Below are positions 1 through 6,929 of a stretch of 12,619 nt of DNA, in pieces. Under the pieces are notes generated by a model, which had not been told where the DNA came from, searched no databases, and worked only from the letters and a program-made list of their open reading frames with translations. Source of the stretch: UBA1858 sp045105615 (GTDB lineage Bacteria > Pseudomonadota > Gammaproteobacteria > UBA4575); NCBI GenBank assembly GCA_045105615.1, contig JBGCDS010000035.1, positions 1-12,619 on the forward strand, read 5' to 3'. Both the position numbers and the translations under genes were made by a program. The stretch's first letter is position 1. Each line of letters opens with the position of its first letter.

Positions 1-32
1 TATGAGTAAATAAAATAGTTAAAGTCATTCAT
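1..32 (-). CDS. possible 5' end of a leftward gene, cut by the window edge
   Basis: On the minus strand an ATG at 32-30 opens a reading frame that stays open to the window edge and reads MNDFNYFIYS. An AGGA ribosome-binding-like motif lies 9 nt upstream of the ATG. Ten codons are far too few to identify a product, and no stop codon can be tested. If real, the gene runs in the same direction as pilSR and starts about 226 nt after the pilR stop, so it could be a separate transcript. The call rests only on the start codon and the ribosome binding site, so it may be chance. Confidence 0.28.
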   Translation of the reverse strand, partial: MNDFNYFIYS

Positions 33-258
33 ACCCACGCTTCCTTGCGCGCTCTGGATTACCCTGAACCCTGGAAACTGGCAGATTGATGTTCAATCTT
101 GGATATATTTAATTCAGGTTTCATGCCAAGGCAATAAGCCCTTAAATAAATACAGGCGAAACAGTACTTTATTTAAAACGACTATTGCTATCGAGAAGAG
201 ATAAAAGGTTAATAAATGGTTTCATGTGGTCTAAATTGACAGTTTGTGACAGTGTTTG
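33..258. other. intergenic region left of pilR
   Basis: No convincing gene, tRNA or other RNA is visible here. The region is AT-rich and contains an inverted repeat at 142-176 and a cluster of TGACA half-sites at 237-261, both listed separately. No standard sigma-70 promoter stood out. If the leftward frame at 1-32 is a gene, this stretch would be its promoter and leader. Confidence 0.6.
142..176. repeat. AT-rich inverted repeat
   Basis: TTAAATAAA at 142-150 is the exact reverse complement of TTTATTTAA at 168-176. The stem can be extended inward by TAC (151-153) with GTA (164-166) if C167 is bulged, which leaves a 10-nt loop at 154-163. There is no GC core and no U-tract on either side, so it is a poor intrinsic terminator. 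It could be an operator or a DNA-unwinding-prone segment. An AT-rich repeat of this size could also arise by chance. Confidence 0.5.
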
Positions 259-262
259 TCAC
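237..262. repeat. phased TGACA half-sites with a hairpin across the pilR stop codon
   Basis: TGACA occurs at 237-241 and 247-251, and its reverse complement TGTCA at 257-261, so the three copies start at exact 10-bp steps. The last two form a perfect inverted repeat, GTGACA (246-251) with TGTCAC (257-262), around a 5-nt loop. The right arm covers the pilR stop codon (TGA, 261-259 on the minus strand). No U-tract follows in the direction of pilR transcription, so an intrinsic terminator is unlikely. It could be a protein-binding site or a transcript-end hairpin. Confidence 0.4.
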
Positions 263-1638
263 TCTAGATTGAGCTTTTTTAGTCGATAACGCAGTTGACG
301 GAATGAAATGCCTAGTAATTTCGCAGCGGCTGTTTTATTCCAGCGTGTTTTTTCTAGAGCAGCTGTAATAGCCTGTTTTTCTTTATTTTCTAAATACTCT
401 TCTAGCTGGTCTTTATCTAAAGTCATGCTAGGTGAATCGTTATCAGTAGCGACAATCTCGTCGTTGGACTTATCATGACTGTTATCGTTAGGTAGTTGAA
501 TGTCATCAGCAGTAATATTTTCATTTTCGCATAGTGTTGCAGCTCGCTCTAAAATGTTCTCTAGTTCTCTGATATTCCCAGGAAAAGAGTAATGTGACAG
601 TTTAACTATCGCGGCTGAATTGATTTTTAAATTTTCTAGCAAATAGCTAGCAGCGATTTTTTTTAAGATATGATTCGCCAATGCTTCTATATCGTCTGAT
701 CTTTTTCGTAGTGGAGGGACAGGTAGTTCGATGACATTAATTCGATAGAATAAATCTTGGCGAAAATTCCCCTGTTCTACTTCTTGTGTGAGATCTTTAT
801 GTGTGGCACTTAAAATGCGTACATCAACACTGATTTCTTCCTGCTTTCCTACTGGCTTAATTGCCCGTTCTTGTATTGCGCGCAGCAGCTTTACTTGCAT
901 ATGTAATGGTAGTTCGGCAACTTCATCAAGAAAGAGCGTGCCGCCCTGTGCCGCTTCAAATAGGCCCTGTTTATCACTAGCGGCACCAGTAAAACTCCCC
1001 TTTACATGGCCAAAGAATTCACTTTCCATTAGCTCAGTGGGGATTGCGCCACAGTTAACGGGAATGAAAGGCTGATCGCCGCGAGGTCCTTGTGAGTGAA
1101 TTTCATTAGCGACAAGCTCTTTGCCAACGCCGGATTCTCCTCGAATATAAACAGGTGCCTGGCTGCGTGCTAACTTAAGGATGGTGGCATTTAAATTTTG
1201 CATTTCACTGGAACCACCTATTAAACGCGAGGTATGCTCATTGGATTGCTGTGATGGCTTGTCAGTATTATTAGTTGATAGCTTTAATGCGCCAGAGACA
1301 AGTTTTCTTAGCGCTTTTAAGTCTAGAGGCTTTGAGACGAAATCAAATGCACCTGTCTTTAATGCTTTTATTGCTGCATCCATGCTGCCATAGGCAGTGA
1401 TAACAGCAACGGGCATATTCGGATATTCGCTTTGTATATAAGCAACCAAATCAATGCCATCGCCATCAGGTAGTTTCATATCAGTTAAACAGAGATCGAT
1501 ATTGTGTTCGGATAATATTGCTTTGGCGTCTTTAATGGTGCCAACTGCTGTAGGCTCTAATTGCATACGACTTAGTGTGATTTCTAGGAGTTCACGAATA
1601 TCTGGTTCATCGTCTACTATTAATATATTTTTAACCAT
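259..1638 (-). CDS. pilR: PilR, sigma-54-dependent response regulator of type IV pilus genes
   Basis: An NtrC-class activator of 459 aa that, when phosphorylated by PilS, should activate sigma-54 promoters such as that of the pilin gene. The N-terminal receiver domain (about 1-120) has the acidic pair D9/D10, phospho-acceptor D53, T81 and K103. A linker follows, then the AAA+ domain with Walker A GESGVGKE (167-174), the sigma-54 contact loop as GSFTGA (214-219), and Walker B TLFLDE (234-239). The C-terminus carries a Fis-type helix-turn-helix including WNKTAAAKLLGISFRQLRYR. The frame is open back to 1689, but I chose ATG 1638 because the receiver fold starts there and the upstream residues are low-complexity; the ribosome binding site is weak. 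The start lies 11 nt after the pilS stop, so the two are surely co-transcribed. The PilR assignment rather than another NtrC-like regulator rests on the PilS neighbour and the GSFTGA loop, which I recall as usual for PilR. Confidence 0.93.
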   Translation of the reverse strand: MVKNILIVDDEPDIRELLEITLSRMQLEPTAVGTIKDAKAILSEHNIDLCLTDMKLPDGDGIDLVAYIQSEYPNMPVAVITAYGSMDAAIKALKTGAFDFVSKPLDLKALRKLVSGALKLSTNNTDKPSQQSNEHTSRLIGGSSEMQNLNATILKLARSQAPVYIRGESGVGKELVANEIHSQGPRGDQPFIPVNCGAIPTELMESEFFGHVKGSFTGAASDKQGLFEAAQGGTLFLDEVAELPLHMQVKLLRAIQERAIKPVGKQEEISVDVRILSATHKDLTQEVEQGNFRQDLFYRINVIELPVPPLRKRSDDIEALANHILKKIAASYLLENLKINSAAIVKLSHYSFPGNIRELENILERAATLCENENITADDIQLPNDNSHDKSNDEIVATDNDSPSMTLDKDQLEEYLENKEKQAITAALEKTRWNKTAAAKLLGISFRQLRYRLKKLNLE

Positions 1639-1649
1639 TATAGTTTTAA

Positions 1650-3287
1650 TTATAGTTGTTGTTTTTGTGCGAAGCGAATGCGGAAACAACTCCCTGTTTC
1701 AGCAGTGTTGATATAGATTAGATCTCCACCATAACTAAGACATAGTTCACGGGAAATATATAACCCTAGGCCAGTGCCTGTTGTGCTGGTTGTGTAAAAC
1801 GGTTCAAATAATTTTTCTTGCTCTATAGGGCTAATTCCAGGGCCTGTGTCTATTATATCTAAATAACTGGTATTGCTTGACTTGTCTGTATACGCTTTAA
1901 GCGTCACTGTTAATTCATTCTCTTTGTTGGCTGCGTATTTGACAGCGTTAGTGCACAAATTCCATAAAACCTGATGTAAGTGATTTGTATCTGTATATAC
2001 AGCGATATTATTATGTGCAATATCAATTTCACACCAATTTTTTTTAACAACATTAAATTCTTTGAATTCCTTGAGGAAGTTGTTTAGCCAGGGTTTTAGC
2101 GTGACTAGTTCGACAGTAGCGCTTTCTTTTCTAGATAAGCGAAGCACGCTCTCGATTATTTTATTCAATCTCTTTGTTTGGTCATGGATGATGTTTGATA
2201 ATCGTTTGTCATCAGTTGATAGATTATCAGATTCATCCAGAAGCTGTGCTGCATGACTAATAGCACCAAGCGGGTTTCTGATTTCGTGAGCAATACTTGC
2301 TGTGAGTCTGCCTAAGGATGCAAGTTTGCTGTCTTGTATGTGTCTATTTAGATCTGATGAATCAGTGATGTAAATCACTGAGCCTTTGTCTTCGATGCGT
2401 GAACCAACCTTGGTAATGCGTGCACGTAATGATGATAGGTTTTTTCTTTTTATTTCAAAAAAATTCTGTTCATTCAGCGTGTGGTCTTTTCTTTGCCAGC
2501 TGCTATGAACCTCTAATAATTCACGGGAAGTGTCGCCTAGTTGTATATTGTGAGTGTTTTGGCGTATACCAAGTAATTGTGCGGCAGCCCTATTCATTAG
2601 TTTGATTGAATTGTCTTCATCAACAACAATGATTCCCGATTCAATACGATTGATTAAATGATTGTTTAACTGTGAAAGATTAGCTAAATCTATTCCGCGT
2701 TTCTCAGCCAACGCGGTACTTTCTGAGACACGTTTGGCGAGTGAGATCGCAAGAAATGCTGTAGCAAAGAGTGCAACGCCTAATAAGCCAGATTGCGTGT
2801 ATGAAGTATTGCTGATAGTGCCTGAGAAGTCGCCGAACACCTCTTGTAGAATTAATCCAACGGTTCCGTACGAGGCGAATAGTAAAGCTGTTTGACCGGG
2901 TAATAACAAGGATGCACCTGCTATAGGTGCTAGAATTAGAGTTCCCCACCCGCTATCAATACCTCCGGCATTTAATGTGAAGAGACAAATGGCAATGACA
3001 TCAAAAAGAACATTTATGTGGACCTGTGTGCTGATGTTTAATAATTTGTTGGTACCGACAATAAAAGCAACGAATGAATAGATAAGGTAAAATGTACTTA
3101 AGTAGAAAAATAATTGGCTTAGTTCTATTCGTCCAATAAAACTGATGGAAATGAAATTAAAGCTAAATAACAAAGCTGCAATAATTAAGCGGTAGAGATT
3201 AAGCAGTTGTAACGACCGGGACTGTAGTGATTCTTTCTGGTCGTCTTTGCGGCGAACATGCTGGGTTTTTGAGTCCGAAATAGTCAT
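1650..3287 (-). CDS. pilS: PilS, membrane sensor histidine kinase
   Basis: A 545-aa inner-membrane kinase paired with PilR. The N-terminal half has about six hydrophobic spans (roughly 32-50, 55-78, 90-107, 115-130, 133-150 and 166-184), as in known PilS proteins. A PAS-like domain follows at about 205-312 (SGIIVVDEDNSIKLMNRAAA). The dimerisation and phosphotransfer domain has the H-box SIAHEIRNPLGAISHAAQLL with phospho-accepting H334. The ATP-binding domain shows the N box (LWNLCTNAVKYA, 441-452), the G1 box DTGPGI (from D480) and the G2 box GTGLGLY (504-510). All catalytic boxes are intact. In Pseudomonas PilS senses pilin in the membrane; that input is assumed here. It is first in the leftward pilSR operon and is transcribed divergently from nadE. 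The ribosome binding site before ATG 3287 is weak. Confidence 0.93.
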   Translation of the reverse strand: MTISDSKTQHVRRKDDQKESLQSRSLQLLNLYRLIIAALLFSFNFISISFIGRIELSQLFFYLSTFYLIYSFVAFIVGTNKLLNISTQVHINVLFDVIAICLFTLNAGGIDSGWGTLILAPIAGASLLLPGQTALLFASYGTVGLILQEVFGDFSGTISNTSYTQSGLLGVALFATAFLAISLAKRVSESTALAEKRGIDLANLSQLNNHLINRIESGIIVVDEDNSIKLMNRAAAQLLGIRQNTHNIQLGDTSRELLEVHSSWQRKDHTLNEQNFFEIKRKNLSSLRARITKVGSRIEDKGSVIYITDSSDLNRHIQDSKLASLGRLTASIAHEIRNPLGAISHAAQLLDESDNLSTDDKRLSNIIHDQTKRLNKIIESVLRLSRKESATVELVTLKPWLNNFLKEFKEFNVVKKNWCEIDIAHNNIAVYTDTNHLHQVLWNLCTNAVKYAANKENELTVTLKAYTDKSSNTSYLDIIDTGPGISPIEQEKLFEPFYTTSTTGTGLGLYISRELCLSYGGDLIYINTAETGSCFRIRFAQKQQL

Positions 3288-3388
3288 AAAGCATGTGGTG
3301 TGATAAACAGAGTGCTATCTTAGCAAGGTTTTGCGGCTATATCATTGGCTATAGTTTAAGCGTGTCGTTATAAATAGGTGGAGTTTTC
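3288..3388. promoter_or_regulatory. divergent promoter region between pilS and nadE
   Basis: These 101 bp must hold the promoter of the leftward pilSR operon and that of rightward nadE. The 7-bp direct repeat GGCTATA occurs at 3335-3341 and 3347-3353, 12 bp apart start to start. For nadE, TTGGCT (3345-3350) and TATAAA (3369-3374) are 18 bp apart, but that would leave almost no leader before the ribosome binding site, so I do not claim it. No clear leftward promoter was found. The regulatory role follows from gene orientation, not from a recognised motif. Confidence 0.5.
3376..3383 (+). promoter_or_regulatory. strong ribosome binding site that sets the nadE TTG start
   Basis: AGGTGGAG lies 5 nt upstream of TTG at 3389. 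It is the best Shine-Dalgarno sequence in the window and fixes the non-ATG start of nadE. Confidence 0.75.
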
Positions 3389-5029
3389 TTGTCTAATTCA
3401 AATCTAAAGATTGTCATTCATCAGCTCAATTTTTTAGTGGGTGATATTGAAGGCAATTGCGAAATAATTATAAATAGTATTCGTGACTCAAAGGCTAAAC
3501 TAAAAGCTGACTGCTTAGTGTTTACCGAACTTTCATTGATTGGCTATCCGCCCGAAGATTTATTATATCGATCCAATATATCGAGGCGGGTTACATTGGC
3601 GTTGTCTAAAATACAACAAGAAGCTGTTGGTGTTTGTGTGATTTTAGGTTTGCCCTGGATTGATCATGGCAAGCAATATAATGCTGCTATTGTCATTCAA
3701 GATAAGAAAGTAATTGCGAATTACTACAAAATGACGCTTCCAAACTACAATGTCTTTGATGAAAAAAGATACTTTGTTGCAGGAGAGAGTCCGTGCGTGG
3801 TCAGTATTAAAGGGGTTGCTGTTGGGTTAACGGTTTGTGAAGATATTTGGAATCCTGAGCCTGTGCGCTTAACTAGGGAAGCCGGGGCAGAGCTCATCAT
3901 TAATATTAATGCAAGTCCTTACCATGTGGGAAAGCAAAGTCAAAGAGAAGACCAGGTTAGCTTGCGTGTGAAAGAAAGTGATTTGCCAGTGGTTTATGTT
4001 AATCAAGTGGGTGGGCAAGATGAGCTGGTGTTTGATGGGGGTTCATTTGCAATAGATCGTGGGCAAAATATCTTATTTCGATCAGACCAATGTAAACAAG
4101 CTGTGCACTTCATTGAATTTGATAAAGGCAGGAAAGATTTAACTACGAGAGAAATAATCTCTCCTATAAATAGTAATATTTCCTCAATCTATGAGGTATT
4201 AGTCTATGGATTGAAAGAATATGTAGAGAAGAATGGTTTTAATGGAGGATTAATTGGTCTTTCGGGTGGGATCGATTCTGCGTTGGTGCTTGCGCTAGCC
4301 GTAGATGCTTTAGGGGCAGATAAAGTCCATGCTGTGATGATGCCATCAAAATATACCTCAGACATGAGTTTAGAAGATGCTAGACAATTAGCGACTAATT
4401 TAGCAGTACAGTATTCTGTTATTGAGATTGATAGTTTGGTTGATTCATTTGATGATTCGTTGCAATTGCTATTTGAGTCGACAGAAAAAGATACTACCGA
4501 AGAAAATATACAAGCGCGAATAAGAGGTGTGTTGTTGATGTCGCTTTCAAACAAATTTGGTCAAATGGTGATTTCAACTGGCAACAAAAGCGAAATGGCG
4601 GTGGGTTATGCAACTTTGTATGGTGATATGGCAGGAGGCTTTGCCCCATTAAAGGATGTGCCTAAAACTTTGGTATATGACTTAACTCGTTATAGAAATA
4701 CATTAGAGAATGTTATACCTAATAGAATTATAGACCGGCCGCCAAGCGCTGAGTTAGCGCCGGATCAAAAAGATGAAGATAGCCTCCCACCTTATGAAGT
4801 GCTTGATGCCATACTTGAGATGTTTATTGAACAGGATAAAAGTCGCGACGAAATTATTTCGCAGGGGTTTGACTCCGAAATGGTAGCAAGAATTATCAAA
4901 ATGGTATTTCGCAACGAGTATAAGCGTCGTCAAGCACCACCGGGAATCAAGATTACTCGTCGAGCTTTTGGCAAAGACCGGCGTTATCCTATCACTTCTG
5001 GTGTGTTAAATTATTTGGATGCTGATTAG
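3389..5029 (+). CDS. nadE: NadE, glutamine-dependent NAD+ synthetase
   Basis: A 546-aa cytoplasmic enzyme that amidates deamido-NAD+ to NAD+ using ATP, with glutamine as nitrogen donor, the last step of NAD synthesis. The N-terminal nitrilase-type glutaminase domain (about 5-265) has the full catalytic triad: E47 in FTELSLIGYPP, K114 in NYYKMTLPNYN, and C150 in VGLTVCEDIW. The C-terminal synthetase domain (about 270-546) has the PP-loop SGGIDS (292-297) and STGNKSE (397-403). This is the long two-domain form, not the short ammonia-dependent form. It starts with TTG after a strong ribosome binding site; the first residues read MSNSNLKIVIHQLNF and lead straight into the nitrilase fold. It is a single gene flanked by divergent pilS and convergent bamD, and its TAG stop overlaps the bamD stop. 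Nothing seems truncated. Confidence 0.95.
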   Translation: MSNSNLKIVIHQLNFLVGDIEGNCEIIINSIRDSKAKLKADCLVFTELSLIGYPPEDLLYRSNISRRVTLALSKIQQEAVGVCVILGLPWIDHGKQYNAAIVIQDKKVIANYYKMTLPNYNVFDEKRYFVAGESPCVVSIKGVAVGLTVCEDIWNPEPVRLTREAGAELIININASPYHVGKQSQREDQVSLRVKESDLPVVYVNQVGGQDELVFDGGSFAIDRGQNILFRSDQCKQAVHFIEFDKGRKDLTTREIISPINSNISSIYEVLVYGLKEYVEKNGFNGGLIGLSGGIDSALVLALAVDALGADKVHAVMMPSKYTSDMSLEDARQLATNLAVQYSVIEIDSLVDSFDDSLQLLFESTEKDTTEENIQARIRGVLLMSLSNKFGQMVISTGNKSEMAVGYATLYGDMAGGFAPLKDVPKTLVYDLTRYRNTLENVIPNRIIDRPPSAELAPDQKDEDSLPPYEVLDAILEMFIEQDKSRDEIISQGFDSEMVARIIKMVFRNEYKRRQAPPGIKITRRAFGKDRRYPITSGVLNYLDAD

Positions 5030-5910
5030 TTGCAATAGTATGTTTTTAGATTAAGACTTTCTAGAACTCTATCCCATACATTAGTAGCGCAGCTGATTTT
5101 GGTCGTTGTGTAACTAGGGTCTAGCACTTTACCATCGGCATCAAGAAAATTAGCGGCATAAACTTTACGCGTATCATAAGCTAGATCATTAATTCCTAGC
5201 TGTCGATAAGCTAGCTCAAGAGTATAAACGGCCTGTGGCATAGCAGGAGCACCTTGGTATTTTTCCATCACGTATTTAGCACGATTAGCAGCAGCTACAT
5301 AAGCACCTCGACGCATATAGAAATCAGCCACGGTGAGCTCATGTTCTGCTAATTCATTACGCAAATAAATCATGCGTTGCTTAGCATCGTCTGCATATTC
5401 GCTGTCAGGATATTTATGTATCAAATTGTTAAAGATATCAAAAGAAGCTATCAGTGGCGCAGGATCCTTGTCTGATGGGTTGCGTGGTAAGATGAAGTTT
5501 AAGAATGTCTTACTTTTATCAAAGTTAGCTAATCCTCTCATGTAGTGGGCATAGTCAACATTTGGGTGTTGAGGGTTTAACTTGATAAAACGATCAGCAC
5601 TACTAATTGCGGCATCCATATTGCTCTGGCGGTAATATAGAAAAGCTAGTTCAAGTTGCGCCTGTTGAGCGTACCGGCCAAAAGGATAGCGTGACTCTAA
5701 GAGAGTATAGCTTTCGATGGCATCAGCGAATCGATTGCCTTGCATCTCACCATTTGCTTTGGAGTAAAGTTGACGGGCAGATATATCCTCACTTATTGTG
5801 GGATCTTCTTCCTCGTCGTCACCAAAAAAGCCTTTGACGGTGGAGCAGCCTGATACTAGTACTAGGCATAGGATGCAAATTAATTCTAAATATCGGATGT
5901 TATGGTTCAT
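5026..5910 (-). CDS. bamD: BamD (ComL), outer-membrane assembly lipoprotein
   Basis: A 294-aa essential component of the BAM complex, which folds beta-barrel proteins into the outer membrane. The N-terminus is a lipoprotein signal: a hydrophobic stretch (about 8-20) ends in LVSGC with lipidated C22. Ser at +2 fits sorting to the outer membrane. TPR-like helical repeats fill about 42-245, with motifs such as ARQLYSKANGEMQGNRFADAI, SRYPFGRYAQQAQLELAFLYY and NLIHKYPDSEYADDAKQRM. The protein is longer than E. coli BamD (about 245 aa); the extra C-terminal part (about 258-294) holds two cysteines, C274 and C293, which could pair in the periplasm. It is divergent from rluD, and its TAA stop overlaps the nadE stop by 4 bp. 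The start is ATG 5910; only a weak AAAG precedes it. Confidence 0.93.
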   Translation of the reverse strand: MNHNIRYLELICILCLVLVSGCSTVKGFFGDDEEEDPTISEDISARQLYSKANGEMQGNRFADAIESYTLLESRYPFGRYAQQAQLELAFLYYRQSNMDAAISSADRFIKLNPQHPNVDYAHYMRGLANFDKSKTFLNFILPRNPSDKDPAPLIASFDIFNNLIHKYPDSEYADDAKQRMIYLRNELAEHELTVADFYMRRGAYVAAANRAKYVMEKYQGAPAMPQAVYTLELAYRQLGINDLAYDTRKVYAANFLDADGKVLDPSYTTTKISCATNVWDRVLESLNLKTYYCN

Positions 5911-5972
5911 CTTTGCTAATGTAAGTTAACTATTCTGATGACAAGTATACATTACACGCGATAGCGAGCGAC
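5911..5972. promoter_or_regulatory. divergent promoter region between bamD and rluD
   Basis: This 62-bp gap must drive bamD leftward and the rluD-pgeF pair rightward. A possible rightward promoter is TTAACT (5926-5931) and TACATT (5948-5953), 16 bp apart, with four of six matches in each box. The palindrome GTATAC at 5945-5950 gives a TATACT -10-like box on the minus strand, but without a good -35. Assigned mainly from gene orientation. Confidence 0.4.
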
Positions 5973-6929
5973 ATGTCTGAACAAAATATACAAACAATCA
6001 CTATTCCCACTGATCATGCAGGGTTAAGACTTGACCGGTCACTAGCAATGCTGTTGCCGGAGTATTCACGTTCCAAAATACAATCTTGGATTGGCCAAAA
6101 GCTAGTCACGGTTGATGGTGAATTTCAAGCAGGCCGATTCAGTGTGAATGGAGGGGAAGAGGTCATACTAAACCCTATCGAGCAAGACCAAAATACTCAA
6201 CACGATGCTGAAGATATTGCTATCGATATTGTGTTTGAGGATGATCATCTTATGGTGATTAATAAGCCAGTAGGTCTAGTCGTGCATCCTGGTGCAGGTA
6301 ATCACAGTGGTACGTTAATGAATGCATTGCTGCATTATAAGGAGCAACAGTCTTTACTTCCTCGTGCTGGTATCGTTCATCGTCTAGATAAAGACACTAG
6401 TGGAGTTATGGTGGTAGCTAAGTCGTTGGTAGCGCATACCGCATTAACCAATATGCTGCAAGCGCGTTTGGTTGAGCGTCGTTACTATGCCATTGTGCGT
6501 GGCCATATGATTTCAGGTGGCACTATTGATGAACCGATTGGCCGTCATCCTCACGATCGAACCAAAATGGCGATATCCGAGAAGGGTAAGCCAGCATGTA
6601 CACATTACAAAGTCGTGGAGAAATTCAAACGACATACCTGGGTAGAAGCGAAACTGGAAACAGGTCGTACTCATCAAATTCGCGTGCACTTCTCAGCCAA
6701 AAAATATCCGTTAATAGGTGATGCTGTTTATGCGCCACGTGTCCAGCGGGTAGCAAACGTGCCTGTAGAATTAAATGAATGTCTATGTTCTTTCCCACGC
6801 CAGGCGTTGCACGCCTTTGAGCTCGCCTTTGAGCACCCAGTCACGAATCAATCAATGAAGTGGAATAAAGAGATGCCTGATGATATGTGTGGCTTGTTAG
6901 ATGTGCTGAGAGAGCATTCATCGTTATGA
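5973..6929 (+). CDS. rluD: RluD, 23S rRNA pseudouridine synthase
   Basis: A 318-aa enzyme of the RluA family. RluD converts uridines 1911, 1915 and 1917 in helix 69 of 23S rRNA (E. coli numbering) to pseudouridine and supports 50S maturation. An N-terminal S4 RNA-binding domain spans about 15-75 (RLDRSLAMLLPEYSRSKIQSWI). The catalytic domain has INKPVGLVVHPG (96-107) and the active-site motif HRLDKDTSG with catalytic D139, the same position as in E. coli RluD. The later conserved LETGRTHQIRVH is present. Length and both domains are normal. The ribosome binding site before ATG 5973 is poor. It is first in a rightward unit and overlaps pgeF by ATGA, which suggests translational coupling. RluD is preferred over RluA or RluC by length, S4 domain and the conserved bamD-rluD-pgeF-clpB order. 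Confidence 0.94.
   Translation: MSEQNIQTITIPTDHAGLRLDRSLAMLLPEYSRSKIQSWIGQKLVTVDGEFQAGRFSVNGGEEVILNPIEQDQNTQHDAEDIAIDIVFEDDHLMVINKPVGLVVHPGAGNHSGTLMNALLHYKEQQSLLPRAGIVHRLDKDTSGVMVVAKSLVAHTALTNMLQARLVERRYYAIVRGHMISGGTIDEPIGRHPHDRTKMAISEKGKPACTHYKVVEKFKRHTWVEAKLETGRTHQIRVHFSAKKYPLIGDAVYAPRVQRVANVPVELNECLCSFPRQALHAFELAFEHPVTNQSMKWNKEMPDDMCGLLDVLREHSSL

Noticed and set aside
59..124. 22-codon minus-strand frame beginning MKPELNISK
   Set aside because: There is no ribosome binding site before ATG 124 and no family I recognise; its length is within chance for this gap.
112..129. Sigma-54-like site on the minus strand (TGGCAT ... CTGA)
   Set aside because: The GG is followed 10 bp later by GA rather than the near-invariant GC, so it fails the core rule despite the tempting position near pilR.
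1639..1689. Upstream extension of pilR to 1689
   Set aside because: It would overlap pilS by 40 bp and add 17 low-complexity residues before the receiver domain, which begins at ATG 1638.
2704..2949. 81-codon minus-strand frame inside pilS
   Set aside because: It is an out-of-frame shadow of pilS, with no recognisable domain and no start signals.
4204..4554. 116-codon antisense frame inside nadE
   Set aside because: It lies wholly opposite the conserved synthetase domain; the Ser- and Asn-rich translation looks like a codon shadow.
6887..6925. Upstream extension of pgeF to 6887
   Set aside because: The ATGA overlap at 6926 and the family N-terminus support the internal ATG; the extra 13 residues match nothing known.
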